DNA from: Albifimbria verrucaria | Taxonomy: Eukaryota; Ascomycota; Sordariomycetes; Hypocreales; Stachybotryaceae | Reading direction: 5' to 3' | Length of the DNA stretch: 64,000 nucleotides | Assembly: GCA_020081605.1 (NCBI GenBank) | Contig: JAHREC010000049.1 | Coordinates: 434,001 to 498,000 of the forward strand | In this document: in pieces, positions 48,387-59,937 of the stretch | Layout: every line of letters starts with the position of its first letter | Numbering within the stretch: position 1 is the first letter of the stretch | Program-made: the position numbers and the translations under genes | The notes under the pieces: generated by a model | The model's database searches: none | Told to the model about the DNA's origin: nothing | Seen by the model: the letters and a program-made list of their open reading frames with translations, nothing else

Positions 48387-49323
48387 TTACATGTTCAGCA
48401 AATTTTCAAACACTTCCTGCTGTCTCTGTGCGAAGATTGAAATGTGAGAGTCGCCCTCAAACTCTCGGAGTACGCCGCGTGGCAGTTCATTGGCCATCCA
48501 TCGTGCCATATGTATAGGTGTATCTGTATCATCAGTCCCATTCCAAATCTGCACCTTTGCCCTGATGCTTTTTACTTCAAATGGCCATGGCCGTAAGATT
48601 GACTGTGCATCAAGAACATATCCATCTGAACCACTCATGGTACATTCCCTAATTTCACGAATCATTCGCTCCGTTTCTCTTTCGTCAAATAGATTTTGGT
48701 CTCGAGAAGGAGCCGTTTAATCATTCCGTCAATGACTATTTTCCTCCATCGTGTTTGGTCCGGATTTCGTGCATGGCGAGCTAAGCCATGTTCAATAATG
48801 AAATGGAGCATCCAGCGTGGCAGCCTGCTGTTGATGTGAAACCCAAGCCATTTCTCCCAACTGAGGCCCTTAGAACCTGAGCTGGGAGGTCCGACTCCCG
48901 CAAGAATACCAGTTCCTTTCAGCACATCTTCGGGCAGAACACGGGCGCAAGCAAGTGCATATGGACCTCCGCCACTACCACCCAATACTCGGAAAGTCGA
49001 GAAACCAAGGTACTCCGCTAATGCCCGTACATCTCGTGGCCAGTCTAAAAGAGAATATCCCGGTCGGAATGTCGAGAGACCAATGCCAGGACGGTCGACC
49101 CCGATTATGCATATGTTCTTTTCGCTGGCAGTTTTATCGAATCCATCCGCCTCAAGGCGGCAGCTGGGGTTCCATGGAAGTAGAAGATTGGCTCTCCTGT
49201 CGTCTTACCGGCAACATGATACCCTAGAGTATGATGCCCTAAGTTGTGTTTTCCAGGTAGGATGAATGCATGAGATCCGGCTGTGAGGCGAGAGATTTCA
49301 TGGCTTACGCGTCTCATTGCCAT
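48387..49323 (-). CDS. Alpha/beta hydrolase (second, unrelated subfamily)
   Basis: From the ATG at 49323 comes MAMRRVSHEISRLTAGS, then LGYHVAGKTTGEPIFYFHGT with the oxyanion HGTP. After an A-run break near 49125, VDRPGIGLSTF and GYSLLDWPRDVRALAEYLG follow. The nucleophile elbow is VLGGSGGGPYALACA. A second A-run break near 48700 leads to RPWPFEVKSIRAKVQIWNGT, the acid region DDTDTPIHMARWMANELP and the histidine in FEGDSHISI. About 310 residues. The arrangement is typical of fungal alpha/beta hydrolases of unknown substrate. It converges on the hydrolase at 47265; whether it belongs to the metabolite locus is open, and it may mark the right-hand edge. Confidence 0.82.
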
Positions 49324-51060
49324 GACGCCCTAATATCTCCCAATGGAGGGAGTGAGTGCTATCTATTACCAGATGCAGGAAAACTGCGCAAATAAACACA
49401 CTCAATGCTCCTAGAATAAACCCAATGAGTTTAACAAGCTTAGTTATTGATATTCAATGGCATGTAGGAAAGTTTCGAGGACAGACTGTGCAGAAGGATC
49501 AATGGCCTCAGAAACAGTTGCACTGCCTTGTCAGAAAACTCAAGGGTGTTTGTTGATGGCCTGCTTCTTAATCCCTGCAATGCAATAACACCAGCAATTT
49601 AAGCTTCTTCCATCTTCCACACGTTTCTTCATCCGTGCCGTACACCAAGAGCTATTGATCAAAGATATTGCTGGTCAGCCATATCACGATGGTTTGATCA
49701 GAGTATGAAAAATCAACAACGATACCTCGGCATGTGCGCTGTAGCTTTATAAGCGCTAAGGCTGAAAACCACTATGCAGTCTTCATGTGCCTCCCAATAT
49801 TGAGTTCACGTCACTATTCTGAATGCCTGTCCATGGACGGTAGACGGATTCAAGCGTCCGTGATGATCCAAATAGCGACCAAACTCCAACAAAATACGTC
49901 ACAACTTAGGCTATCTATAATTTACTGCTGCAATCGCGGGTTATGCTTGGCGACTAATTCAAAGCACTGACATTCAGCTCTGCAATCTCATGTTTGACAA
50001 CAAGTCCATGACAAGAAATTCTTCAAGTCTTGTAACTGATCTTCAATTGCTATTCCTCTGGTTTTTGGAATGCTTTCTGAACCTGTCTAGCTCTATGCTT
50101 GAGTAATTGCCCACTCGATTCTCCGAAGCACGGCTTTACGCTCTCGGTCCGCTTCTGTGGCATACCATGCTGCCCACTGTGCAAAACAGCCTTCAATAGA
50201 TTCGTCACATAGGCTGCCTGATAACTCGGCCATTTTAAACAGGTGCTCAAAGTCATTCTGGCCCCCTGCATGAACATTTGGAACGTGAATCTTCTATACT
50301 AGTAATAATGAGTACAATACTTGAGGAATCGCATCGATATCTTCTTAACGATACATGTCTATATCCGTCTATGGGAATTGCGAATACTCCAATACTCAGG
50401 TCCAGAGCTTCCAAGGCTGTGGTCAACACCTGACCAACTGCCATCATTGATCTGATACCACCAAAGCCAAGAGCTTCGTCGTATATTCTTGGATGCTAGC
50501 CTCTTTCCTTCATTCTGTTCTAATCCAATTTTACTATAAATCTTTGGAAAGCAGTCCCCAATCAGTGAGCTTCGACCCTGGTTCAATTGGTTTTTGTCCC
50601 TGTACGCCAGGGTTTCTCATTGGTACGACCTCAATGTTGCGGCTCAGCCTGGCTAGGGGCCAGCTACTCACCCCTGCATCAGGCTGTTGGTTCTTGTCCA
50701 TCCCCTTTCATCTCCCAATCTGCAAAGTTTTGAGGCCGAGGTCCAATTTGACAATTCCCACTCGAGGTCGAAGCCTGTTGAGTCATCTCATACAAAACGT
50801 AGCTAACGGGCTCTCATACATGTCGACGACGGAGTGCTAACTACGGATCAAAGTGCCAAACTGAGTCCAGGCTAAGACACATCCACTCTTTGATGATCGG
50901 ACCAAAGGTGCGCCGGGAGGAGCCTCTTGCATCCTTTGGGCAGCGCTCAGGGGCTCGGGTAAGGTGGAATTTCCATGCCTGGAAGTTAGAAGCGCATGTA
51001 AACGCGCTCATTGACCTTTGCTAAACCAGGAGTTCACGGTCGCTCCTCCGCTACTACACC
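49324..51060. other. 1.7 kb region with a possible broken minus-strand gene
   Basis: No complete gene is supported. On the minus strand, protein-like text appears in pieces. One frame near 50270-50100 reads FEHLFKMAELSGSLCDESIE, then CFAQWAAWYATEADRERKAV, then a stop. Other frames from 50480 to 50320 read MMAVGQVLTTALEALDLSIG. These could be exons of an unrecognised gene or a relic. The rest has no features beyond the promoter of the 51 kb gene. Confidence 0.3.
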
Positions 51061-53723
51061 ATGCGGCTCATCAACGTGGAAACGCAGAGGTTGGAAACAT
51101 TCAATGAAGAAAAGATTCCACCTTATGCGATCCTGTCGCACACCTGGGGAGCCGACGAAGAAGAGATATCATTCGCAGACATTCAAAAAGAAACGATTGA
51201 AGCTCGCGGGAGTGGGACAAAGAAGTTGATTGGGTGCTGTAACCAAGCAAAGACGGATGGTCTCAAATATGCTTGGATTGATACTTGCTGCATCAACAAG
51301 GAGAGCTCAAAAGAACTCGATGAAGCAGTCAACTGCATGTTCAAGTGGTACAGCAAGGCTTCGGTTTGTTACGCCTATCTCGCAGACGTACCCAGCGGAG
51401 ACAACCCTCGAAGCATGGAGTCGAAGTTTTACTCGAGCCGTTGGTTCAGCAGAGGATGGACTTTGCAAGAGCTCCTAGCACCGGAAGAGCTTCAACTTTT
51501 CAACCAAGAATGGAGTTTAATTGGGACAAAAGCAGATTTGTCGGCCGAAATCGAGCAGATCACCGGCATTCCCCGGCCTTATCTTCTCGGCTGGGTGGAT
51601 TTTCGTCATGCTAGCGTCGCGCAGCGAATATCGTGGGCAGCGAAACGACAAACTTCAAGGAAAGAAGATGCGGCATATTGCCTCTTGGGAATTTTCGATA
51701 TCACAATGAATATGATCTACGGTGAAGGGATCGGGCTTGGACTCGGTTGCAACTTGAAATCATGACGAGTACTATGGATCAATCCATTTTAGCATGGGGG
51801 TTTGAAGCCGGAGAACCAAGTCCAAGGGGATTGAGAGAAACCAAGGTCATGTCCTCCGGGGCTCTCGCCGCTGCTCCATCCGACTTCACCAACTGCTCAC
51901 GAATCGTCGTAAGAAAAGCAAGTGCGACACGGAATGCTATCGAGATTTCTGGTGGCCATCTTCGAATCCACCTCCCCTACGTACTTTGGCGGACGGGCAG
52001 ACCTATGCCCTATTGAATTGCGGCTTGGAAGCGGATCAGGGTAAGGTGGTGGGCATTCCCATCAACAGAGATCTTTCCAAAGGCGCGGCGGAAAATGATT
52101 ACTTGAGACCGCAAGGACATCAAGCGTGCTTAATACAAAGCAACGAAGACTCTGGCAAGTCGGCCGAATACATCCGAATTCTAATGGACCGTCAAGGCGT
52201 AGCTCACGAATCCACAAACGAGCAGGTCTGGCTCTTCATTGATGGCCACCAGAGGCTGGATCTGAAATTGGAGGAGGTTTATCCGCCAACCGAGTGGGAT
52301 AAAGGCCGCGCCTGCATTGCGAAACCGGGAGACTTTAGGAAAGGCATTACAAAGTTATTCCTGCTTCGATTTCGCCCCATAGATGGAAAGCGAGAGAATG
52401 TCATAGTGGTGTTGGAGCTCAAGATACTCTGGATAGAACCAGAAGTCTGCTACCACGTCATGACTTCGTCTAGTGGCATTGTTTCAAAGGACTTGTTACA
52501 GGCTTTCTCAAGTATGAGGACAGAAGTTCTTGGAAAACAGACTGCTAAAATCGGAGATTTCACTATCAGAGTCTCCGTAAAACCGGAGCAGGTTGCACAA
52601 GCCCCGATGTTTAATGTCAGCCTTTCTTCAATTTCTGGCTCGAATGAGACCACAGTGGACGCTGATTTAGAGCTGGGCTTTGCCGAGCTGAAGGCCGAGT
52701 TGCGTCAAGGCTTGCAAGCAGAAGCGCACACTCGTACACAGATAGAGGAGTGGACCCGACAGCGGCACGAAAAGGAAGCCAGCTCTAACCAGATACTAGA
52801 GGAACTAACGGTCATGGACGAAAAGCTGAAGCAACTAGTAAAAGATAAAATGGAACTTGCCGATCGAAGAGAGCAAGAGCTTCAGCAAGTGCTACGTCTC
52901 GAAGATAGTCTCAAGGAGGCAACAAAGCAGCAGGAAATCTGGGCGGCCCGTATTTCTGAGTTGCAGGATCGACTAGATGCACTCGATTCAAAACAGAGTA
53001 TTCGGAACTCGTTTGTGACTCTAAATGCGCTCGAGATCAGTAACGATTTTAAGGGGCCAGAAGTACTGCCTCCGATTACTTGCGTTTATCTACAGCGCTC
53101 AAGAAGGAACTGAAGATTGGCGACAAATCGCCTCTTTTATGGGCAGCTGAGAATGGACAAACATCTCTCGTCAAGCTCCTGGTTGAAAAAGGGCCAGTCT
53201 CAGCTCGGTGAATGACATGAAACAAAAGCTGCTCCTAGTCGCTGCATTGAACGGGCATCGCGAGATTGTGAGCTTTTTGCTAGAAGAGGGCGCCAGCACC
53301 GAGCCAGACGGAGACAATGTCAGCACACCACTTGAGTTAGCTTCACGAGAGGGCCACGATGCCATTGTACGCATATTGCTTGAAAAAGGCGCCAAGGTCG
53401 ATTCCATAAACCAAGAAGGCAAAACGGCGCTCTTGCTTGCATCGGCCAATGGACACGAGGCTGTGGTTCGCGTTCTGCTTGAAAATGGCAGTAATGCTGA
53501 CGCGAAGGATGAATCTGGGGTTACACCGCTCATTCGTGCTTCATTCTACGGACATGAAGAAGTAGTAAGACTCTTACTCGACAATGGAGCTGACATTGAG
53601 GCGAAAGAGAAGCATGGCTATACGGCACTTGCTCATGCCAAGAAAAGGTACCACAAGTCTGTGGAGAAGCTTTTGCTGGAAAGAGGTGCTAAAAAGCGAG
53701 GGCTTCATCGATTCTTATTGTAA
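51061..53723 (+). CDS. HET domain - coiled coil - ankyrin repeat protein
   Basis: An NLR-like incompatibility protein lacking a NACHT/NB-ARC module. The ATG at 51061 opens the HET-E-type domain: MRLINVETQRLETF, YAILSHTWGADEEE, LKYAWIDTCCINK, FYSSRWFSRGWTLQELLAP and DAAYCLLGIFD. A GGG run near 51727-51729, one base short, interrupts IYGEG. A second break is at CCCC 51974-51977. A middle region follows, then a coiled coil of about 120 residues (LKAELRQGLQAEAHTRTQIE and on). Two more breaks (near 53070-53090 and GGG 53192-53194) precede five to six ankyrin repeats, for example GHREIVSFLLEEGA, GHDAIVRILLEKGA and GHEEVVRLLLDNGADIEAK. About 880 residues. The HET end is the likely death effector and the repeats the sensor, by analogy. 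Confidence 0.85.
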
Positions 53724-54906
53724 AGTATGTAGAGTTGCTCGACAGAAGAGATGCTGCAGTTGGTAGAGTACGAGTATGCCATGCCATGCCAACTATGGAA
53801 GGGAGAGCCCGGCTTATGTTGTCAGATTGACGTGTCTGAACCTAAATATCTCAAGCCACCTATCTTCTCGGATCTAGTAAAGCCAACAAATAGTTAATAA
53901 GTGTTGAGCAGAGGAAAAGGACAGAGGAGCGGTTACCGAGTGTGACGCCCTACTACTCAGAGGGCAGGCTGGCCCATACTTCATCACCAGTAGACTCAGG
54001 CAGTGTCACTCGGGCATTCCTATTAGACTCTACCTGTATTCATGTTACCCATCGTTCGCTACAAGATCCGTAACCGTGGTTTGAAACAGTCAGAATGGGG
54101 TCCAGACAGATCACAAGACATTAGATACCTGATCCGGTACAGGTCTCGGTCAGCCGACGCAAAGGAAGACTTGAGCTTCCAGACGAGGGTTACTTTACCC
54201 TACGGAATTTGGTTATCTTTGTGGAACGGATTTGGGGGTGGATGAAATGATAGAAGGGAATGGCGATGGGGGTGGCCATGTGTCTGGTGTCGATCAGCTC
54301 TCTGAGCATCCGCCATCAGACCAGAGACATGGCGTAAATCATTGTACTGGCGCAGGAACCGGTCACTGGGAAGAGTCAGAGTGAATGAGGAAATAATATA
54401 TAGTATTGTCATTATAATGCTTGAAGCCACCCACTCAGCCTAGCGGTGCAGGTGAGGTGAGGTGAGCACGTTTTGCGAAAACCCCTATATCAAAGGTGCC
54501 ACAGAGGCATCTGAATGCCCATGCCCTTGCCATGTAATAGCAGTCAAAGCACCACTGCTGGGCTCCGACCACGCCGTTCTTAGAGACTAAAACTAGAATA
54601 AAAGTGTGTGTACCAATGTTGTAACGCCAGTAAAGCCATAAATGTAGTCCCTCCCCTACCCACTACCCCGTCCAGATCTCACCACGTAAATGAACCGCCA
54701 TAATTCTACAAACACAGACTTGTGGCTCATGGGCAAACTCCGCGAAATCAACTAAAGAGCCTTGCTTAATTTCATCGCTGCCGAATTCAACAAAAATCTC
54801 AACCAACTTGTCGCTCAATGCAGTGCCGCTGGGATGCTCGTATGATATCGAGGAAAAGTTGGTCATACCAGGTATCCAATCTAGACGCACGTTTTTCGTA
54901 GCCATT
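53724..54906. other. Intergenic; one weak 80-codon frame
   Basis: No supported gene. An 80-codon minus-strand frame (54663-54905) begins one base after the GT32 stop and reads smoothly, but has no motifs. It may be the 3' untranslated region of GT32 or an unrecognised small gene. Confidence 0.4.
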
Positions 54907-56108
54907 TCAGTCTTGGCTGACTTGTGCGATCGTCTTCTCGTTGTGCCCCGTGCCCTTGTGGGTGTTGCTCCAGTACGTGATGGACAGGCTTCCCTTCTCC
55001 TTCACCTTTAGCTTCTCCTTGCACAGAGGCTCGTCCAATGTCGAGTACATGGCCGAGCATATGGGCCCCAGCTCGCCGGGCAGCTTCCAGCTGTATGGGT
55101 AGACGACGTGCGAAGGCAGGAGGACGACCTCGTCCCAAAGATCCTTCAACGACGACTTCCATCGGAAGATGCTCTCTCTCAGCGCAATGGGCCCGGTGAT
55201 GTGCTCGGCGGAGGGATTATGCCCAGGCGATGCAGGAGGGATTTTTCTCGTGGACCTGGGCCTCGGCAAACTGCATTGGCAGCAGGAAGAAAGGGTGGCG
55301 CGGCGAGGCAGCCATCCAGGCGTTGGGGATGCTGTGCTCGAATGTTTCGTCGGCTCCCATGCGGCCAAAGACGGCGACGCCGCGGTGGCTCGGCGAGTCA
55401 CTGGTCGGGGTTTCGGAGGTGGCATTGACGACAGGAATGCGGAAGGGCTCGAGGGCCTCGCCAGTCGGGCGCAGGCAATCGGTGTCGAGATCGGCGTAGA
55501 CCCTAGGAGTCGGATTGTTAGCTGACACAGTGTCTCAGGCTGCCACGCAGCCAGCACGTTTTGGCTCACCCTCCGAACATGTACATGTACAGGTTCCTGG
55601 CAAAGTCGGCGCGGTAGATGGGGCCCGGGAGGGCGAGGTAGGTTTCCTCGAGCCAGGGAAGTAGGTGCGGACGAGCTTGAGGTTATCGTCGTCGGTCCAA
55701 AGCACCCACTCCCAGTCCGGGTGGTGCTTTCGGCAGCCAGCGCTCCATCTCTTGAACTTGGCGGGGAGCTCGTTGTTCTTCCAGCTCTGGTGGAAGATCT
55801 TGGGGATGCCCGGGGCGTTGGGGTCGACGGGTCGGCACAGGAGCTCCTGGGGGACAGGGCGACGGCGAGACCGTCGGCGGGCTTCTCGGGGGTCGAAACG
55901 GAGAGTCGAGCACTCGGCGGGAATGGGGGACGTCGTGCTCGGCCGGGGAGGCGCCCGGTATCGCGCTGGGCTTCAGGAAGGCGACAGAGTCGACGGGGCT
56001 GTAGCCATAGTGGAAGATGGCGAAGAGGAGCAGGGCGACGGACGAGGCAGCCAGGCAAAGGGTGAAGATTGTCGGGCGCGGCCAGGAGCCTCCGCGTAGA
56101 AGAAGCAT
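54907..56108 (-). CDS. Glycosyltransferase family 32 (Och1/inositolphosphoceramide mannosyltransferase-like), type II membrane protein
   Basis: A Golgi glycosyltransferase that probably adds mannose to glycans or sphingolipids. The ATG at 56108 starts a short basic segment and a signal anchor (IFTLCLAASSVALLLFAIF). After breaks between about 55720 and 55900, in GC-rich runs, the family blocks are IPKIFHQSWKNNELP, then a tryptophan-rich segment and TDDDNLKLVRTYF and YRADFARNLYMYMFGG. An intron at 55503-55569 leads to VYADLDTDCLRP with the catalytic DxD. Next are HSIPNAWMAASPRHPFF, a further break in the TTTTT run 55242-55246 (one extra base) and GPIALRESIFRWKSS, ending SNTHKGTGHNEKTIAQ. About 395 residues. 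High GC and repeats distinguish it from the AT-richer cluster. Confidence 0.82.
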
Positions 56109-57223
56109 AGCGACGAGCCAGCTAGCTAGCCAGCCAAGTGGAAAAATCGACCGTGGTCGGTGGTTGAGACGGCTCTCTGTCGCGTCGCAGACAGACAAGG
56201 ACGGACGGAGGAGTATGATGGAGGCGTAATCCCTTTTCTTTGGCACAGCACATGAAGAACAAGAACGTACCTACATAGTAGTAGTACAGAGTACTCCGTA
56301 CCGTAGGCAAACAGCCCCTGGCATCCCTGCGTCTACCCGAAGCTAAGGGCAAAAAGGCACAGGCTGTCAGACCCAGCCCAGGACGGCCCAGGGGGGACGG
56401 GGCTCCTCTACTGGACAGTAGCGCTGTGCTAGATTAGATGGGGAGAGAAATGATGCGAAATTGCATGTACAAGGATTGTCTTCGTTAAAGAGGGGTGGGG
56501 CCTGTCATCGTCGTCTGTCTTTACGGGGTCTTTTTTTTTTTTCCAGGCTTGTTGCGTCCAAACATGGTGGGTGAGGTAGGTACAGTAAGTAAGGTACAGT
56601 AGGTTAGTAGGTACTCGATGGGGAACCCTCCACTGCTGAGACAGGTATGTGTCCGATGGATGGATGGATGGATCAGTGTTCACAGACAAAGGTGTAAAAA
56701 TAAATAGAAATAAATAGAAACTCTGGTAAAGGGATGTCTCTGTTATTTCTGAAGAGAGTAAAAAATAAATTAAATAAAAACAAGGACAACACAGAATTAA
56801 TTAACTTTTGGTTCCTTGGAGCCCACACTGCACGCACGCATACATGTACAGTGCAGCCAGTTCCTGACGGAGGGTACATGCACTAATAAAAGCGTGGAAA
56901 GTCTTTTACTCAGCCGCCCGCCCAGGAACCGTGCCTACTAACTAACCTAGTACCTACCTCAGAGAGAGCACAGGCACAAGAGGCACTCAGGTTACTGTAG
57001 GTACGGTAGGTCCCTACTCACAGGCACCGCTCCACTGCTCGCAAGCACTAAACCAACTCAAATGCCCCTAGCCCCAACAGGACCTAGCAGGAGCCAGCAG
57101 CACATCCAGCCCTGTACGCTGCCGCCAATCCCCTTCCACCAATCGGACTGCCGCAGCCCGGTGTGTCAGCCCGTCGTGGGCGGCATGATTGGACAAGCTT
57201 GTTTGCCTATATTTAGTCAGTCG

Positions 57224-57246
57224 TCCACAGTCCACAGTCCACAGTC
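57224..57246. repeat. Short tandem TCCACAG repeat
   Basis: Three perfect head-to-tail TCCACAG units plus part of a fourth. Confidence 0.85.
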
Positions 57247-57735
57247 CCCAATCCGCTCATTGATTGCGAAAAAGGGGCCTCCAACCGAAGCCCCATGTCC
57301 CAAGCCCAGAAGCCCAAGCCCAAGCCAAGCCTAGACCACGCCAGGCTGTCGGCTGATATCCACCGCGGTAGGTTATGGGGCCGTCCGTATTTTTTTCTAA
57401 ACGAGCGCGTGTTACATTGCATTTGCGGTCCCAAATCTTGCTTTTGTCGTGCACATATCAAGGGAGGAGGGCGAGGACGAAGGCGAGGAGTAGGGAGTGG
57501 ACACTGCGCCCGCCGCACAGCCACGCGTCGCCGTGGCCCCCTAAAGCGACCAATATCAATCTCACTCACTCGGCTATGGGTGCCGTCGACATGGATTGTT
57601 CCTCTTCGTCTTGAACGATTCCTTGCTGCTTGATCTCAGGTCGACGCGTACGCAAGTCAACGCATCCAACCGCCGCAGCACAAGCCACATTCCCTTGCTA
57701 CCGTGCGCTACATAGTATACAGTACAGTAATTCTC

Positions 57736-57736
<1 letters not shown>

Positions 57737-57766
<30 letters not shown>
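57737..57766. repeat. Poly(A) run of 30
   Basis: Thirty consecutive A on the plus strand. There is no gene end on this strand just upstream and no target-site duplication evident, so a retro-insertion is not supported. Confidence 0.95.
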
Positions 57767-57767
<1 letters not shown>

Positions 57768-58206
57768 AAGGACAAGACAAGAGGCATGCATCCTTGGCCT
57801 GTCACACAGAGACTGACAAGGTGTTGGGGTTCTGGCACGTGGCGGAATTCCTCTTCTGAAGACGCCTCTTCTGGCTCGATTCCCTGGTGCCAGTGTGCTA
57901 CAAGAGCCGCCATCATCCATCATGCCCGTGATCCGAGACCCTAATGCCAAGTCGTGAAGTCCCATGGCCGCGGAGAACTGTCAAGCTGTGCGGTTTCACA
58001 AAGAACAAATTATATCAGCATGAACGAGTGACTATGTTCAATTCAACAGACAGTAATGAGTGACTAAACTTGACAAGCAATAGCGAGTGACATGGCTAGG
58101 CGATTGCTTCATCGTATACAGAGTCCACACAATCGGTCCCTTCCAAGACGATGCACGTATCTCACGGAAACAAGGCTTGGCCAGGGCTGCCCAATCGGCT
58201 CTCCTG

Positions 58207-58317
58207 CCTCGACCTCGACCTCGACCTCGACCATCCAGCCTTGCAGCTAGCTACCTTAGCCTACGCAGCTCTGTTCCAAGTTGCCGTAAGCTACTTACCT
58301 ACCTACCTACCTACCTA
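58207..58317. repeat. Two microsatellites: (CCTCGA)4 and (TACC)5-6
   Basis: CCTCGA units at 58207-58232 and TACC units at 58296-58317, just beyond the 3' end of MetAP2. Confidence 0.85.
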
Positions 58318-58418
58318 GGTGCCCACCAAAGCCGCCAAGAGGCTATCATCCACAGATCATCTTTCGTAACCCGGAACTACTACTATGTAGTCCCTCTCGA
58401 GCAGCTTTGGCTGGGCCA

Positions 58419-59937
58419 TCAGTAGTCGTCGCCGCGGCTAATGACCTCCTTTACGGTAGGCCTGAGCAGGATCGTCTTTGCGCATTCATTAGCAGGTGCT
58501 TCCCAAGCGTGGCAGAGTCATGGCTTGACTTACATGCTCAAACTGGGCCGTGTATGCGCCTTTCTTCTCAACAAGAGGCGGATAATCTTCAACAATGCCG
58601 GCTTTCACCAGAGTGTTGAGCTGCACCACGTTAGCTGCTTGACATGTGCGCATCGGATGGGGAGGTACAGTACCCCGAGCAGATACTTCTCCTGTCCGAT
58701 TCTGTCGAGGTAACGACGGCAGAACGGAAGGGTGTGGAAGTTCTTCTTGATGGTCGTCAGTAGAGACTTGGCCGAGGACAGACGCAGGTCCACCGTCGGC
58801 GCATCGCTGCGAAGCGCGTAATGAGAGACCTCGCCCTGGTCAATGACCCGGCCGACGCCCGTGCTCCCAAACGTCTCAATGGCGAAGACGTCGCCTTCTT
58901 CCATCTTGGTCGTGTCGTCCGTCTTTACGATCGGGACACTTTTGGTGCCGTGGATGCTGTAAGGCAGGATGTTATGGCCAGCCAACCTACGGATGGGTTT
59001 AATCGGGTAGGTGGTGCCGTTGATCTCGCATTCATAGCTCTCCATGGTCTCTTGGATGAGCCCGCCTATTTCACCAAGGCGCACATCGATACCTGCCTCG
59101 CGGACGCCGGTGTTGGTCGCGTCCTTGACAGCGGCGAGGAGGTTGTCATACATTGGGTCAAATGCCATGGTGAAGGCGCTGTCGACGATGCGGCCGTTCA
59201 CGTGGACGCCAATATCTACCTTCATCACGTTGTTTTGCTGAAGCACTGTCTTGTTGCCAGCGTTGGGGCTAAAGTGAGCAGCAATCTCATCGAGGTTCAG
59301 GCCGAGCGGGAATCCCATCCCAGCAGCGATGCCGTCGCCTTCGGATAAGCCGTCGTGGCCAACCAGCCTCCGGACGCTATCCTCAATGCCATTGGCGATC
59401 TCGATGAGCGTCTGGCCTGGCTTGATGTTCTTCTGCGCCCATTGACGAACCTGACGATGGGTCTCGGCCGCCTGGCGGTAATCGGAGAGGAAGTCGCTGT
59501 TTAGGTTATCCAGGTGACGCTTCTCCTCGTTAGTGGTCCTGTAGCGATTTTCATCTGCGTACTCGACCTCTTCACCCTTGGGGTAGCTGTTGTTTGGGAA
59601 CAGCTGCGAGATGAGAACCGATGGAGGGTCGGTCTGGACCGTCGCCGCCTTCTTCTTCTTCCGTGGCTTTCTCTTCTTCTTCTTCTTGGCACTGCCCTCA
59701 CCGGCGGCGCCGTTGGCTCCCATCAGATGCTCGTCCCCGTCGTCGTCAGAGTCCCTCCCGAATCTTCACCGGGAGCACCGCCATTCGCCTTTCCGCCACC
59801 GCCAGCAGAAGCATGCACACTTGCAGATTGTTTGACTACACAGCCTCCGGTTAGCCCACGTTACTTGTTCCCGGGGCTCTCAAAGCGTGACACACCCCAA
59901 GAGTCTTGGGATCCTCGGTCGGAGTCTTGGCAGCCAT
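58419..59937 (-). CDS. Methionine aminopeptidase type 2 (MetAP2)
   Basis: A cytosolic metalloprotease that removes N-terminal methionine; it is the known target of fumagillin. The start at 59937 gives [14 protein letters not shown], then an intron. Next is a Gly/Asp-rich segment with breaks at GGG/GGGG runs near 59752 and 59895, and the lysine-rich block [13 protein letters not shown] characteristic of type 2. The pita-bread domain is complete: [12 protein letters not shown] (His of the fumagillin pocket), [20 protein letters not shown] (two Asp ligands), [14 protein letters not shown] (His ligand), [12 protein letters not shown] (Glu) and, after an intron inside the text following EKYLLG, YTAQFEHTILLRP (Glu). 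A last short intron precedes [18 protein letters not shown]. About 440 residues. It is head-to-head with a MetAP1 gene. Confidence 0.92.

Larger units (their letters stand above)
56109..58418. other. 2.3 kb repeat-rich intergenic region
   Basis: No gene with motifs. It contains many TAC/GTAC-type short units, a GATG repeat near 56658-56672, AAATAGAAAT units near 56697-56720, TCCACAG units at 57224-57246, AAGCCC units near 57300-57340, an A30 run at 57737-57766, CCTCGA units at 58207-58232 and TACC units at 58296-58317. The open frames here arise from these repeats. It includes the GT32 promoter and MetAP2 3' end. Confidence 0.55.

Noticed and set aside
23841..49323. Naming the product as a cytochalasan, fumagillin or pseurotin
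   Set aside because: Domain logic fits aldehyde-releasing hybrids, but no diagnostic set of genes (for example a Baeyer-Villiger oxidase, Diels-Alderase or terpene cyclase) is visible in the window.
54663..54905. 80-codon minus-strand frame directly after GT32
   Set aside because: Reads smoothly but has no motif and lies where the 3' untranslated region of GT32 is expected.
57737..57766. Poly(A) run as a retroelement tail
   Set aside because: No coding remnant upstream and no target-site duplication seen.
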